A stretch of 64,000 nucleotides of DNA, from contig NW_022985454.1 of the NCBI RefSeq assembly GCF_010093595.1, forward strand, positions 611,473-675,472, in the 5' to 3' direction. The notes beneath the pieces were generated by a model, which saw only the letters and a list, made by a program, of their open reading frames with translations, was not told where the DNA came from and did no database searches. This document shows, one piece after another, positions 21,981 to 32,516 of the stretch. Positions within the stretch are counted from its first letter, which is position 1. Each line of letters starts with the position of its first letter. The position numbers and the translations under genes are program-made. This stretch comes from Mytilinidion resinicola (taxonomy: Eukaryota; Ascomycota; Dothideomycetes; Mytilinidiales; Mytilinidiaceae).

Positions 21981-22514
21981 ATGCCGACTTCCTCGTTTTG
22001 TCCGCAAGATGATAAAATGGAAGGTTGTCAGAAGGCAGTAGACTCCCGCTTTAGGAACTCAAAGTTTCTCTGGGAAGCTTTACAGGCTGCCAGGCTACCA
22101 GTGTTTACTAACGGCGGTAGAATGCATCCCGATGGGAATAAGAGGCTGGCTGTCTTGGGCGATGTCGTACTAAAGCTAGTACTAGGAGGTACGTCGAGGC
22201 TGGTATAGCGGCGACGAGACAAGAAGTAAGTATACTGCTTTGCGAATTTAAAGACCTGTGGGATCTTTTCTAAATAAGATGTAGGCTAGATGAACGATAT
22301 TGTAAGCTCTATTGAATTAAACGAGAATCTAAATACCGTAGGACACAGGCTATGTCGTCTTGCCGATTTCATCAACAAAAACCCGTCTCAAGGTCACGCA
22401 GTTCCACGCAAAACGATGGCGGATACGGTAGAGGCGATTTTGGGGGCTATTTTTCTTGACAGCGACCTTGACAATGTTGCCCGGGTTATGCGCAACATTG
22501 CTCTCACGGTCTGA
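21981..22514 (+). pseudogene. Degenerate RNase III-domain relic, copy 1
   Basis: The first exon starts at ATG 21,981 and contains NKRLAVLGDVVLKLVL, the counterpart of the RNase III signature (canonically ERLEFLGDAVL). The second part (22,290-22,514) contains FINKNPSQGHAVPRKTMADT and VEAILGAIFLDSDLDNVARV, matching the C-terminal catalytic helix of the fold. An intron of about 47 bp lies between them. Aspartates/glutamates equivalent to E. coli D45, D114 and E117 are present, but both Glu of the first motif are replaced (Lys and Ala). The frame slips near 22,190 and a TAG sits where copy 2 has CAG just before the second-exon ATG. It is therefore probably not functional. Paralogue at 31,080. Confidence 0.6.
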
Positions 22515-22565
22515 AAGCTGCTAGGCGGGGTTTCGACTTCTCTCACATCTAGTATTAGTATCGAG

Positions 22566-23119
22566 CTATGGCAATGACGGAACACAAGTCTCCAATTTCG
22601 CCTTCTTGAGGTCCTTCTGAGTTAGTTCAGCAAGGTAGGGATCGATTTGTCCCTTGGTCACGGAGGTGATAGCGAGGGGACTGTGGCTTATCCCTTTGAC
22701 CCAGGCCATCAGTCCGACGTAAGTGATGGAGAAAACGAGAATGCCGCGGATGCCCTGTCTATACGCGATATACCTAGGAATGCCGCATCGAATAGCGCAC
22801 AAAGTACTGGGGAGTATCATCTCGCAGGCGTTCCCGGCTTTGGGGTACCATGATTTGGTGTGGGTGATGAGACGGTGCCAGATTCTGAGCAGCATCCTAG
22901 CAAATAAAGATATTATTAAACTAGGTGGAAGTAATCAGAATGATATACTGTTTAGTCTTGGTAATGCTGAGAGACCAGACCAGAGGTCGGCTAGCATTGC
23001 GGAGAGATCGTGCGAGGACTTCACCAAGACAAAGAGCCCGATTCGTCGATCGGAGTCTGGACGTGGTGCTGCTTCTGTGGAAGCTGGAGATGTGGGGATG
23101 CGCTGACCGAAGCGTCCAT
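22566..23119 (-). CDS. Putative small membrane protein
   Basis: Proposed two-exon minus-strand gene: exon 1 23,119-23,025, intron 128 bp (gtgaag...ctag), exon 2 22,896-22,566, total 141 residues. The unspliced second exon also begins with an ATG (22,895), so a 109-residue single-exon form is possible. The splice is phase-consistent and fuses SGSLS to WMLLRIWHR. One clear hydrophobic segment (RGILVFSITYVGLMAWVKG) is followed by a charged tail (LAELTQKDLKKAKLE). Family not recognised. Converges on the RNase III relic, with 51 bp between stops. Confidence 0.4.
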
Positions 23120-23767
23120 ACCTGCACGTCTATTTCAGTGACATGTCCACGGGAGTGGACCCACTGTAGCCGAGGGCGGGATGGCGAGACTGGAGGAAGA
23201 CTATGATGCCGCGTCTATGAGGACTATGAAGGACTAACGAAGTGATGAGCTGGTTGTTTGGGACGCTGTCGTTTGCTGGGGGCTTGTTACTGGGAATCCA
23301 TTGCGGTGAAGGATGAAGAAAGCAATCAACCCCCTTCTGCCACCTTCTCTACAAGGACGGCTTGCAATGCAAGCCGTCCTGCATCAACAAAAGCTAGTCT
23401 GAATGCAAGAGACTGCACTTAGTCATCGCGTTTGCCCTCAAGATTGCGGAAGTTGTGAGAGAATACCCCGGAGAATGCTGAGAGGCAATAGGTTCGTACC
23501 CTCGGTGCCTCGCTCTCCCGAGCTTTAGCGTTGATACGGGGGTGGCTGTGTCAATCCTTCTAACACGTTCAGATGATCGTTGCGCAGCCCCCAGCTTCAA
23601 CCCTGCCGCACTGGGGCGGGGACGATAGTCTTCGATGCCTGTATCTTGGCGGAAAACAGTCTTTAATACCTGTAAAACCCTAACCATTCAATACAAAAGG
23701 GAGACTCTCATCCCATACCCTGAATGGAGACCTTCTTTTCCGACTCTTCCATCAAAGTTCGTAAGCC
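23120..23767. other. Intergenic region
   Basis: No gene supported. Contains a perfect palindrome (separate entry) and the 5' flank of the split gene at 23,768. Confidence 0.5.
23354..23380. repeat. Perfect 27-bp palindrome
   Basis: Arms AGGACGGCTTGCA and TGCAAGCCGTCCT around a single A. No flanking transposon structure is seen. It could form a hairpin in DNA or RNA. Confidence 0.8.
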
Positions 23768-23941
23768 ATGCCAGTCTACCACATTTACGTCGTATCGCCA
23801 ACCGACCATCGCGCTGTATCCGCCGTATAGAAGTGGCGACCGGCTCGTGCACGCTACCACCTTGTGCACGTTTTCTCCAACCCATTAAAATTAGATTATA
23901 CAGCAACGCTCTTATATAATAAGCTATAAATTAAAACTTAT

Positions 23942-24069
23942 ATATTATTATTATTATATTCTATTACGCTGGTGTAGCTCCCGTTAGGGTCCATGCAGCT
24001 GTTCTATCTAGGCTAGTTTACAAGGAGAAACCGTTTGCTGCCATGCAGCGTTCGGATGAAAACCCCGTC
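23942..24069 (-). mobile_element. LINE 3' end (LINE-5), minus strand, running into the gap
   Basis: Reverse-complement counterpart of the 3' UTR at 27,770-27,888: the same AACGGTTTC-CCTTGTAAA, CATGGACCCTAACGGGAGCT and terminal (TAA)n tract, here read as (TTA)n at about 23,943. The body is lost in the 965-N gap. Confidence 0.75.
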
Positions 24070-25034
24070 NNNNNNNNNNNNNNNNNNNNNNNNNNNNNNN
24101 NNNNNNNNNNNNNNNNNNNNNNNNNNNNNNNNNNNNNNNNNNNNNNNNNNNNNNNNNNNNNNNNNNNNNNNNNNNNNNNNNNNNNNNNNNNNNNNNNNNN
24201 NNNNNNNNNNNNNNNNNNNNNNNNNNNNNNNNNNNNNNNNNNNNNNNNNNNNNNNNNNNNNNNNNNNNNNNNNNNNNNNNNNNNNNNNNNNNNNNNNNNN
24301 NNNNNNNNNNNNNNNNNNNNNNNNNNNNNNNNNNNNNNNNNNNNNNNNNNNNNNNNNNNNNNNNNNNNNNNNNNNNNNNNNNNNNNNNNNNNNNNNNNNN
24401 NNNNNNNNNNNNNNNNNNNNNNNNNNNNNNNNNNNNNNNNNNNNNNNNNNNNNNNNNNNNNNNNNNNNNNNNNNNNNNNNNNNNNNNNNNNNNNNNNNNN
24501 NNNNNNNNNNNNNNNNNNNNNNNNNNNNNNNNNNNNNNNNNNNNNNNNNNNNNNNNNNNNNNNNNNNNNNNNNNNNNNNNNNNNNNNNNNNNNNNNNNNN
24601 NNNNNNNNNNNNNNNNNNNNNNNNNNNNNNNNNNNNNNNNNNNNNNNNNNNNNNNNNNNNNNNNNNNNNNNNNNNNNNNNNNNNNNNNNNNNNNNNNNNN
24701 NNNNNNNNNNNNNNNNNNNNNNNNNNNNNNNNNNNNNNNNNNNNNNNNNNNNNNNNNNNNNNNNNNNNNNNNNNNNNNNNNNNNNNNNNNNNNNNNNNNN
24801 NNNNNNNNNNNNNNNNNNNNNNNNNNNNNNNNNNNNNNNNNNNNNNNNNNNNNNNNNNNNNNNNNNNNNNNNNNNNNNNNNNNNNNNNNNNNNNNNNNNN
24901 NNNNNNNNNNNNNNNNNNNNNNNNNNNNNNNNNNNNNNNNNNNNNNNNNNNNNNNNNNNNNNNNNNNNNNNNNNNNNNNNNNNNNNNNNNNNNNNNNNNN
25001 NNNNNNNNNNNNNNNNNNNNNNNNNNNNNNNNNN
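24070..25034. other. Assembly gap (965 N)
   Basis: Run of N; open frames predicted through it are meaningless. Confidence 1.
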
Positions 25035-25412
25035 CTATTAGAATAAAGACCTATCGCTTTGCCAGCAGATGCAGGCACTGGGTGTGGCCCTAGGTTGGTA
25101 TCCTAGGTAATAGGATGTCGGATGGTTATGGACGACAGCCCTCTGTTTGTCTTCCTGTTGTCTGTGGGTATCGAGTTTGGTGGTGGCAAGCCGCCAAGAC
25201 CCGTGAAAACTCTGCCATTCTGGCGGCGTTGAGGACGACGTTTCCAAAGACGACCTCTAGCCACGACGCAACGCCGCTGCACCAGTAATGAACGTGATTC
25301 TCACTCTCGTACGGGCCTTGCGGTTCGAACGAGACGGAAAGGAACGCCCGTACGACAATACGGGTCGAATCACGATTTTGGTGTTCCTTTTCTTTACAGG
25401 TATATACCACCT
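25035..25412. other. GC-rich unassigned segment next to the gap
   Basis: Not AT-biased like its surroundings and not similar to the Fot1 copy at 49,457. Origin unknown; it may be captured host sequence or an assembly join. Confidence 0.35.
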
Positions 25413-26488
25413 TTCTATATAGTATAAGGGTAATAATATACCACTAGATTAGGTTATAGCAGTAAGTAATAATAGCTAGATAATAAATAAGCTTAGTATT
25501 ACCTGGCTATACTATTTTAATGCGCATATAAAAGATTGTATAATAGGCACGCACCGGCTGCTAATTATTAATGGCCACGAGAGCTATATCTCGCTCGAAT
25601 TCCAATAGATTTATAAGGAGAATAATATTATTACTCTCTATATACCAGCGTATTTATCGCACCTGCTACAGCCGCTTAATATTAGCTGCTTTACGCTAAT
25701 AAAAAAGGCGTATAGGCGCTAAATTAAGGGCTTAGTGCGCTACTATATTAACTATATTACTAAGCTAGAGTTCCTGCCAGCATTTAAAGCAGCTTTCTAT
25801 AGCTTAATTATAAAAAGCAATATTTGCACAGGCTTTCGAGGCGCAGGCCTTATACTACTTAATCTAGAAGCAGTGCTATTAAAGCTTAATATTAGGCTCT
25901 GTACGCTGTTGCCTCCGCCTGCCGCTATGGAGGCTCTATAGAAATTAAAAACACTAAGCAACGCTCTTAAGCTAGGCTCTTAATTAGCTTTAATTTGTAA
26001 GCGCATTTAAATGCATTAAAATAGCTCGCCTACAGCTATTCTTAACTCGCTTAATAGCCTCTCTAAAGGTGCTGAAAGCATAATGCATTAAGCTGCGCTG
26101 CTGCGCGATACTGTTACCAGCCTTCAAAAGGCAAATAAAGCCGCTATAAAGCGCAAGGCGCGCAAAAAAAAGCGCATTCAGAGGGAAGGAACTCTGATAA
26201 TGGAAGCAGGCTCTCAAATAGCTGCTCAACGGCTCGAGAAAGACGCTCAAAGCAAAAAGCAGCAAGGTGGAGCAGGCTCTAATGGAATCGTGCGGCGCTG
26301 TGGGCGCTGCGGCGAGTTAGGGCACAACATTCGTACGTGCAAAAACGATGCAGAGGTTGCTGCAGATCAGGCTACAAGTTGTATATAGTTGATATCTATT
26401 GGCGTTGTGGAGCAATTAACGTTTGAGGCAGGTTTTTATAATGAAGTGGACGGCTCGCTTAGGTGGACGGCTCGCTTGTGGAATACGT
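25413..26488 (+). mobile_element. Fot1/pogo-type transposon, C-terminal half (Fot1-1)
   Basis: RIP-mutated DDE transposase C-terminus. Recognisable are YHLSI and the WINNKLSITWL region, then LLIINGHESYISLEF, IITLYIPAYLSHLLQPLNIS and TGFRGAGLI, the characteristic DDE_1 tail. A CCHC-type zinc knuckle follows (CGRCGELGHNIRTC, about 26,299-26,340). The right end is GAATACGT at 26,481-26,488 followed by TA. The right subterminal region carries two GTGGACGGCTCGCTT repeats. The left part is absent or replaced at about 25,412. Compare the full-length copy at 49,457-51,297. Confidence 0.8.
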
Positions 26489-26977
26489 TAAGCAGGAGTT
26501 TAAGAGCTTAGGAGGAAGCTTTAATTAGATGCTAAATACGTTACTACGTGGGGAATCAAGACGTTGTGTAAGGAATAGGAAATCGAGAGCGCCGGCGAAG
26601 AAGATATGCCGGCGGAACGTGCGTATGGCATGAGCTCGCGAGCTCCGTGCGAGATCAGGTGACGACGCTACGTGATCTAGTCTATAACCTAGACTACGAC
26701 CTAGACTAGGTCACGTGATCTAGGCTACGTTCTAGGATATAATCTAGACTAGGAGCTAGACTAGACACGTGATCGGCGAATTATAGTGGGTAAGGTGTTA
26801 CGGGTGGTTACCGTAATATATATATATAAGTAAGTTTATATAAAAAATTTTAAACTATAATAACTTTTTATTATTTATAGCTAATATAATAAACTAAACA
26901 GTATATAATAGCTTTTATATATTTTATTAAATATATCCTTTACTAAAATATATAAAATATAAGTATATTATACTTTA
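26489..26977. other. Unassigned repeat-like segment
   Basis: Contains reiterated CTAGACTA / ACGTGATCTAG motifs (about 26,660-26,775), then AT-rich sequence. It looks like part of a transposon LTR or non-coding end; identity not established. Confidence 0.4.
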
Positions 26978-27888
26978 GGGCCCCCCTACGCCGGCCCTTA
27001 ACACGAAATGGAATAAGAATTAGGCAACTAAACACCACAAGCTTACAAAAGCAGAGAGCTTAATTATCACGCTCCTACGAACGGAACACATAGGGCTTAA
27101 CGCATACCTGCACCGCATGAGGGTGCCCAATCACCCTTCGCCCGCGTGCCCCTGCGGGCATATACCACAGTCTCCAAAGCACGTAGTAATGCACTGTGAA
27201 CGACACCGCAACGGCAGAGGCGATATGTTCTTTAAGGCCAGAACAAGAACGTATATGCAGCTGTACAAAGACCACAAGGGAAATAAGGCCGTTTCGCAAT
27301 GGTTCCTGCACTAGACAGACCTCCTACCCTACCTCTCTATAGCTAGAGAGATGGCAACGGAAAAGCTGGCTATACAGCCAGCCGACTCGTATAGCCACGC
27401 CCCAAGAACAGAACTACACGCACGCACGCACATTGCATAACCACAACCACAGGCACGCCCGCAACAGGGCAACCCCCCCAATTTCCTATTGTCCTTCAAT
27501 TCAATACCTCGGCTTTTGAGAAAAAGGGCACGCGCGTACGGTAAGGGCACGCGCGCCCTAACGCGGACCCCGGACCTTACTAACCTTCTGGACACCGTAC
27601 AACCCTGGAACCTAGGGCCTACGGACACCGGATCGATCCTGGAGAATGCATTAAGATGGCTTACTCCGTGGCGATGCTCACAGAGCTGCCACGCGTCCCC
27701 CACAGCCGCGCAGAAACAAAAGGAACGCAAGGCGTTATACACTGTAGAAAACAAGGTTTTCACCAGACCGCTATAGAGCGAACGGTTTCCCCTTGTAAAT
27801 AAAACCTAGATAGCACTGCCGCATGGACCCTAACGGGAGCTAAATCGGCCTAATAGAACCTAATAATAATAATAATAATAATAATAGT
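26978..27888 (+). mobile_element. Tad-like LINE 3' end (LINE-4)
   Basis: Carries the last part of ORF2 (LTKAESLIITLLRTEHIGLN, then the Cys/His cluster CPCGHIPQSPKHVVMHC, ending VSQWFLH at 27,314). A 3' UTR of about 550 bp follows, ending in (TAA)n at 27,863-27,888. The Cys/His cluster downstream of the RNase H-like region is typical of Tad1-clade non-LTR retrotransposons. 5'-truncated; the least RIP-mutated copy in the window. Confidence 0.8.
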
Positions 27889-28316
27889 ATATAATATACT
27901 TATAAATAAGCTTATATTATACTTTTTATAGTATATATAGCTTATATTTTATAGTTTATAGCTTATATTTTCTTTAATTACTTATATATTTATAAATATA
28001 TTATACTTTATATAATAGCCTTTTTTTAAAACTAATTATATTAAACTTTTATTATTAAATTTAGGTAAAAGCTTTTATAACTTATAAATATAGTATATTT
28101 AAACTATATACTAAAAGTTTTAAGTTATTTTATTAGAAATCTATTTAGTTATTAAAATAATACTATTTCTAAATCTTTTTATTTAACCTTTAATAACTTA
28201 ATATATAATAGATATATTTTAGTAATTTTTTTATATTCCTAAATACTAAGTATAGTAGTATATAATAGTAAAAATCTAGCTAATTCTATTAGAGCGTTAC
28301 AATTTAGCAATGTTGT
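27889..28316. other. AT-rich transposon-derived filler
   Basis: Almost pure A/T with very few G/C; no coding capacity. Belongs to the island interior. Confidence 0.6.
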
Positions 28317-28844
28317 TAGGGTTTTTAAGAAACCGTGCACGAGGTGGTAGCGTGCACGAGCCAGTCGCCACTTCTACGCGAAGAACCTGGCAAAGCTCCA
28401 TGGAGACACCTTCGGCTCCGACCCCGATGCCGTGCGCGTCATGTTCCACACCACCCTCATGGGCGAAGTCGTATCAACACATGTAGACTGTTTCGCCGCC
28501 CTTCTCGCGTTTCTCATGCTCACATAACATTACAGGGTGGGTACGGCCTGAAACCCGCCAAAGGCATGTTTGGTGTCACAACCGTCGCCGACCACATGAT
28601 AGCGTATGTCGACTTTCGCGGACCTCCCGAAGTCTGGGAACAGTTTTGTAGAAAAGCGCAGAGGCTGTACCAGACGCCCGGGCCTAATTACTGCGGTACC
28701 TTGGCGTCGATTTACTTGGTAAGATTGGACGCAGAGTTTGAGTTTGGGGGGTTGATTTCTACACTGCCTCCCGTTGTGGCCGAGAGTAGTAAGGGTGCGC
28801 CCCCGGCGTATGGTGAGCATATGAGAAATGAGGAGGGTATCTGA

Positions 28845-29780
28845 GAAAAACATCAAATTAACCGTTGCACGGTGCTGTTTCAAGCATAGTGTGAGCTACT
28901 CCATCCTCAATATACCACCGGGTGCTTCCTGAAGGGACCAGGAATCAGAGAGCTAATCAGGTATTTGCTAAATGTCGTTTGTAACCTCTGCCACCGCCGT
29001 GGTCTCCCGCATGTGCCCATCATATTTCGTCGCCGTCATTGATACAACAGAACGTCGTTCACATCGCCACCGCATGACCTGACCATTTAATCGGAGTAAT
29101 CAGTATGCGAAGCCTGACACAGGTTTTGTCCAAACTCTGTATCGCTCTCTTGGTCACATGTCTTCTCGTATGCAGGTGCTATAGTTGCTGTCTCCGAGAC
29201 AGAGCCAGGTAAAGAAGACGAGAAAGATTTCGCAGAGCCCAATCGTACGCTATGAGCGCGTCCAATCTAATCCTATATTCTTCGAAAATGGTCGCCGACG
29301 GTGATATGAAGACGTTTCGGATTGCCGGGCGATGTTAAAGCATGAAGCGGAGAATAGCAGCGATAGAGCCTCAGGGCAGACACGATCCCATGGATTGAGG
29401 CACCGCCCGTTTTCTTGACTCCCCTAAATCTCTATTCTTTCTTTCTTTCTTTCTATCATCGTGAAAGCACTACAACTGGTTATTTTTGTGGCGGGCTCAG
29501 CCAAGGAATTCTCGCACGTGTTGGATTTGCTCTGAGCGATCGGCCAGTGCTTACTCTACCCGTGGTTGCGCAATATGAAATGGGGTCAGGAGATATAGAT
29601 TCAGCTTCTAGGTACTGATTGATACTCGGTTCCAGATCTGGAGATGTCAGTTCAGAAAGTGGTTTCCCGCGCTGGATAGGACTTGGCTCCGGAGAGATAG
29701 ATTTAGCGTGCGAATATTGATCGATACTAAGTTCTGGACTCGGAGGCTTCTGTTTGGAGACTGATTCCTCGAACTGGGCC
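28845..29780. other. Intergenic region
   Basis: No gene supported. A short (CTTT)n tract lies near 29,434-29,455. Confidence 0.5.
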
Positions 29781-30242
29781 TTAGCTTGCGGGTACTGTTT
29801 GACCGCTGGATATCGTATTCTCGTGCTGTGGCTCTGCGTGCGGACATTTTACGATACAAGATTCTGAACCTGAACCTTGCTTTCCCGGAATCGGTTTCTC
29901 CTGTCTGGGAGGACAGGGACAGAGCAGTCGTCTGGCGATGATGCAAAACAGACGGAATGCCGGGTAGAGAGTTGCGATGCCAACGACTCCCAGAAGAACG
30001 AAAGCGACGACCACCCGAACGGTGAGGCGAGCTATGGCAACGGTGGCGAAGGCGGACAAAAAGACAAAGAGGACGAGGATGAGATAATGGACCGCGTTGA
30101 CTGCATTGTCGAAGGAAGAAGTGACGGCATTGTGGAAGCCGGTATGAATGAGGTAGGTGATGGTAAGTAAGACGCCAGCGATGACGATAAGTAGGTCGTT
30201 TACTTCTTCGAACGGGGCTAGAAAGTCAAGCAATCTGGACAT
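29781..30242 (-). CDS. Hypothetical membrane protein with three hydrophobic segments
   Basis: ATG at 30,242, 153 residues, no intron required. Three predicted membrane spans: DLLIVIAGVLLTITYLIHTG (about residues 16-35), YLILVLFVFLSAFATVAIA (about 53-71) and VVVAFVLLGVVGIATLYPAF (about 77-96). The following tail is hydrophilic, Cys/Pro-containing and presumably cytosolic (CPCPPRQEKPIPGKQ). No family recognised. The good ATG, hydrophobic periodicity and lack of RIP stops favour a real gene. Confidence 0.5.
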   Translation of the reverse strand: MSRLLDFLAPFEEVNDLLIVIAGVLLTITYLIHTGFHNAVTSSFDNAVNAVHYLILVLFVFLSAFATVAIARLTVRVVVAFVLLGVVGIATLYPAFRLFCIIARRLLCPCPPRQEKPIPGKQGSGSESCIVKCPHAEPQHENTISSGQTVPAS

Positions 30243-31079
30243 GCTTTCCCTAACGATATCTTAGGTTTCGGCGCGAAGGTAAGAGAACACGCAAGAGGAG
30301 AACAGAGCACGTAGGTATTGGCCGGTAGTAAACGAGATGAATATGAGGAAAGGTAGTTTGAGAATTCTCTGTATCCAAGATTCGGGACTAGACTATTGGA
30401 GGAAAGTGAGACCCAATTCACTCCTTCTTCCACAATTGGAGACCTCTGGTACTTCCATCGCGTCCACAGAACCGATTCCCGGCTCATAAACGCTACCTCC
30501 AACTTCCACCCAAGAACCTGCAATCCAATGGCGAGCCACGCTGCTATTCCTAGGCGTCGTAGAACACTCTTTTTTACCTTGTATCTTAGTATTAATCTAC
30601 CCGGCGTGGTTGCCTTAAGGTTTGGTTACCTGAGCCCAACGTTCACCTGGAAATGAGGTGGCGGCCGGCCGGCCGCGGCACAGTTGGTGAAATATGTGAT
30701 GGCACGAAAGGCATTAAGAGTTTCTAGCCTCACAACACCGCAACCAACGCCTGGTACCTAAGAAAAAGTAGCTAGATGCATTCGAGGGGCCTGCTCTTGA
30801 TGCATGCACCCTTTCTTTCTGATGATTTCGACGCTTTTTGATAGTTCGAGGTCGACGAGTGACTTGTGCCTCGGTGCCTTCCTCGACCGACATCACATAC
30901 TTCGCCCACTGCGGCACAGCATACTACTGCCTAACCTGCCACCTTACATGTCTGCACCGATGGGTTAAATAGCCTCCGGCCCCTCAAGTACGATAGCATC
31001 ACTGTTCAACTCTTCTCTGCTCTCCAGTGACATCTTAACCAAGATTGCCTGCTCGACTCATCCCAACTTCCTAAACAAC
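30243..31079. other. Intergenic region
   Basis: Holds the promoters of the divergent membrane-protein gene and RNase III relic 2, plus a 16-bp GC palindrome. No gene supported. Confidence 0.5.
30661..30676. repeat. 16-bp GC palindrome
   Basis: GCGGCCGGCCGGCCGC is a perfect palindrome in otherwise ordinary sequence. Function unknown. Confidence 0.8.
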
Positions 31080-31562
31080 ATGATATCACAAGCTACCAAG
31101 ATTGAAGGGTGCCAGCAAACCATTAGGTACCGCTTCAACAACACCGACCATCTTTAGGAGGCTCTTCAAGCCGCCGGACTGCCAGTACGTACCTGCGATG
31201 GTGGAACTCGTTTCGATGGGAACAAGAGGCTGGCTGTTGTGGGCGATGCCGCGATGAAAACGGTTCATGTGATGCATTGGCATAGCGGAAATGAAACTAG
31301 AGGTAGAGTGTTTGTTCCGACAATCCGAAAACGCCGTTAACGAGATGCAGGCCAGATGAACCTAAGGTCGAACAAGAATCTCGATCGCGTTGGTACCATG
31401 ATCCACCTGGGTAATCACATCAACAAGAACCCCTCTCAAGGGAATTCCGTTCCGCCCACTACGATGGCCGATACGGTTGAAGCGATCCTTGGTGTTGTTT
31501 TGAAGGACAGCGATCTTGATCATGTTGCGCTGGTCATGCGCAACATAGGTCTCATGTCCTGA
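31080..31562 (+). pseudogene. Degenerate RNase III-domain relic, copy 2
   Basis: Paralogue of 21,981-22,514. It starts at ATG 31,080; codon 26 is TAG (31,155-31,157) where copy 1 has TGG, a G-to-A change of RIP type. It keeps LPVRTCDGGTRFDGNKRLAV (with NKRLAVVGDAAMKTV) and, after an intron of about 40 bp ending gatgcag, QMNLRSNKNLDRVG, NHINKNPSQGNSVP and MADTVEAILGVVLKDSDLDH. As in copy 1, the first two acidic positions of the RNase III signature are Lys/Ala while the later D and D/E are kept. Apart from the nonsense codon the frame is well preserved. Confidence 0.6.
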
Positions 31563-32516
31563 ATGAAGATATGCTGAGCCACCGGTAAGGTTAATGCCCC
31601 ACCTATGCCCACTATGAATTGACAAGGTCCGATAGGCATAGCATTTTCGAAGAGGGTCTCGAGAACCTCTGCGTCCTAGCCCCTGGGGCGAGCATGGTGA
31701 CGACTGATTACTTAATAGCCAGGCTCTTTCTTCCATAAATTCGTCGAAACAGGCTTCGTTTATCAGCTTAGCACTTCCAGACGTACTTATTCCAAATATG
31801 GATTGAAATTGTCTTCCAGGCGTTCCCATAGCTTGACCCAGGAGCCTGGACGGAAAGGATCTCGAGAGCCCCTCCGGCCGTGTGCTCTGCACATAGGGGC
31901 CGTATGAGAGTGCGCTGATGAGAGGTCGTGCACTGGAGGCCGGTTTTTAATGTTTCTCTATGCTCAGATATCTCTTAACCCATGTCGGTTCGCTATGGAT
32001 AGGCTGAGAAGGATTTGCCGTGACGGATGTTCTCGATGTTCAACATTGCTGCCATCTGAAATTGTTCAGCCAGATTTTACGTTGTTAGTCGTTGTGGGAT
32101 TATTTGATTCATCGGTCTTACCCGAATCCACTCGTTTTACGCTTCTGGTAGAATACCTTGGTTATCTCCAGAACTGGAGATCACATGACCTGTACAAACA
32201 GCAATAATTGACTCTAGGAGATTTATAAAAGGCTACATAGTGACAGAGTCTAAGCCACAGTGCTCCCATGAGGCTGGATTTTAGATTGTGCGCTTGAAGA
32301 CTGATGAGGCTGGCGACTTGCAAAAGAGAGAACTCGTCGATCAGGAGTCAGGGGAGGAGCCGCTCACAGCTAACTAGTCCGTGCGCCGATTTTCATGCAG
32401 GAACATAACTTTCATTCATAACCAAGTACCTCAACCTCACATCGCGACCCCTCTGAAGATCTGTACCCGCCAGCTCCCCCGAGCTTCCCAGTGCTCAAGC
32501 GGCCGATCAATCCACC
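31563..32516. other. Intergenic region upstream of DHODH
   Basis: No gene supported. Presumably includes the dihydroorotate dehydrogenase promoter; 32,400-32,516 is C-rich, as in fungal 5' UTRs. Confidence 0.5.

Larger units (their letters stand above)
23830..28374. mobile_element. Composite transposon island with terminal inverted repeats and TA duplication
   Basis: The left end GAAGTGGCGACCGGCTCGTG and the right end (inverse, CGAGCCAGTCGCCACTTC) are inverted repeats of about 48 bp with few mismatches, both containing duplicated CGTGCAC motifs. TA on each side fits a Tc1/mariner-type insertion. The interior is filled by other elements (an inverted LINE 3' end, an N gap, a Fot1 end, a forward LINE 3' end), so the original transposase is not visible. 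Confidence 0.65.
23768..28844 (+). pseudogene. Unknown small gene split by a transposon island
   Basis: Exon 1 starts at ATG 23,768 (MPVYHIYVVSPTDHRAVSAV) and is interrupted after TA at 23,828-23,829. The frame resumes exactly at 28,377 after a second TA (28,375-28,376) with YAKNLAKLHGDTFG up to 28,470. An intron follows (28,471-28,535, gtatca...ttacag, branch-like ctcacataac), then exon 2 (28,536-28,844) with GGYGLKPAKGMFGVTT, YVDFRGPPEVWEQFCRKAQ and a stop at 28,842. Without the island the coding length is 465 nt and the frame is preserved. The family is not recognised. The 4.5-kb insertion should abolish the product, though the flanking exons look undamaged. Confidence 0.68.

Noticed and set aside
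24008..25093. Three long open frames across the N gap on both strands
   Set aside because: They consist almost entirely of N; only the short edges are real sequence.
27329..27763. 144-codon minus-strand frame, with a shorter copy at 52,015-52,269
   Set aside because: Lies antisense in the LINE 3' UTR; recurrence reflects element copies, not a gene, and no domain is visible.
31362..31892. 176-codon minus-strand frame
   Set aside because: Overlaps the RNase III relic second exon in antisense; no domain or splice support.
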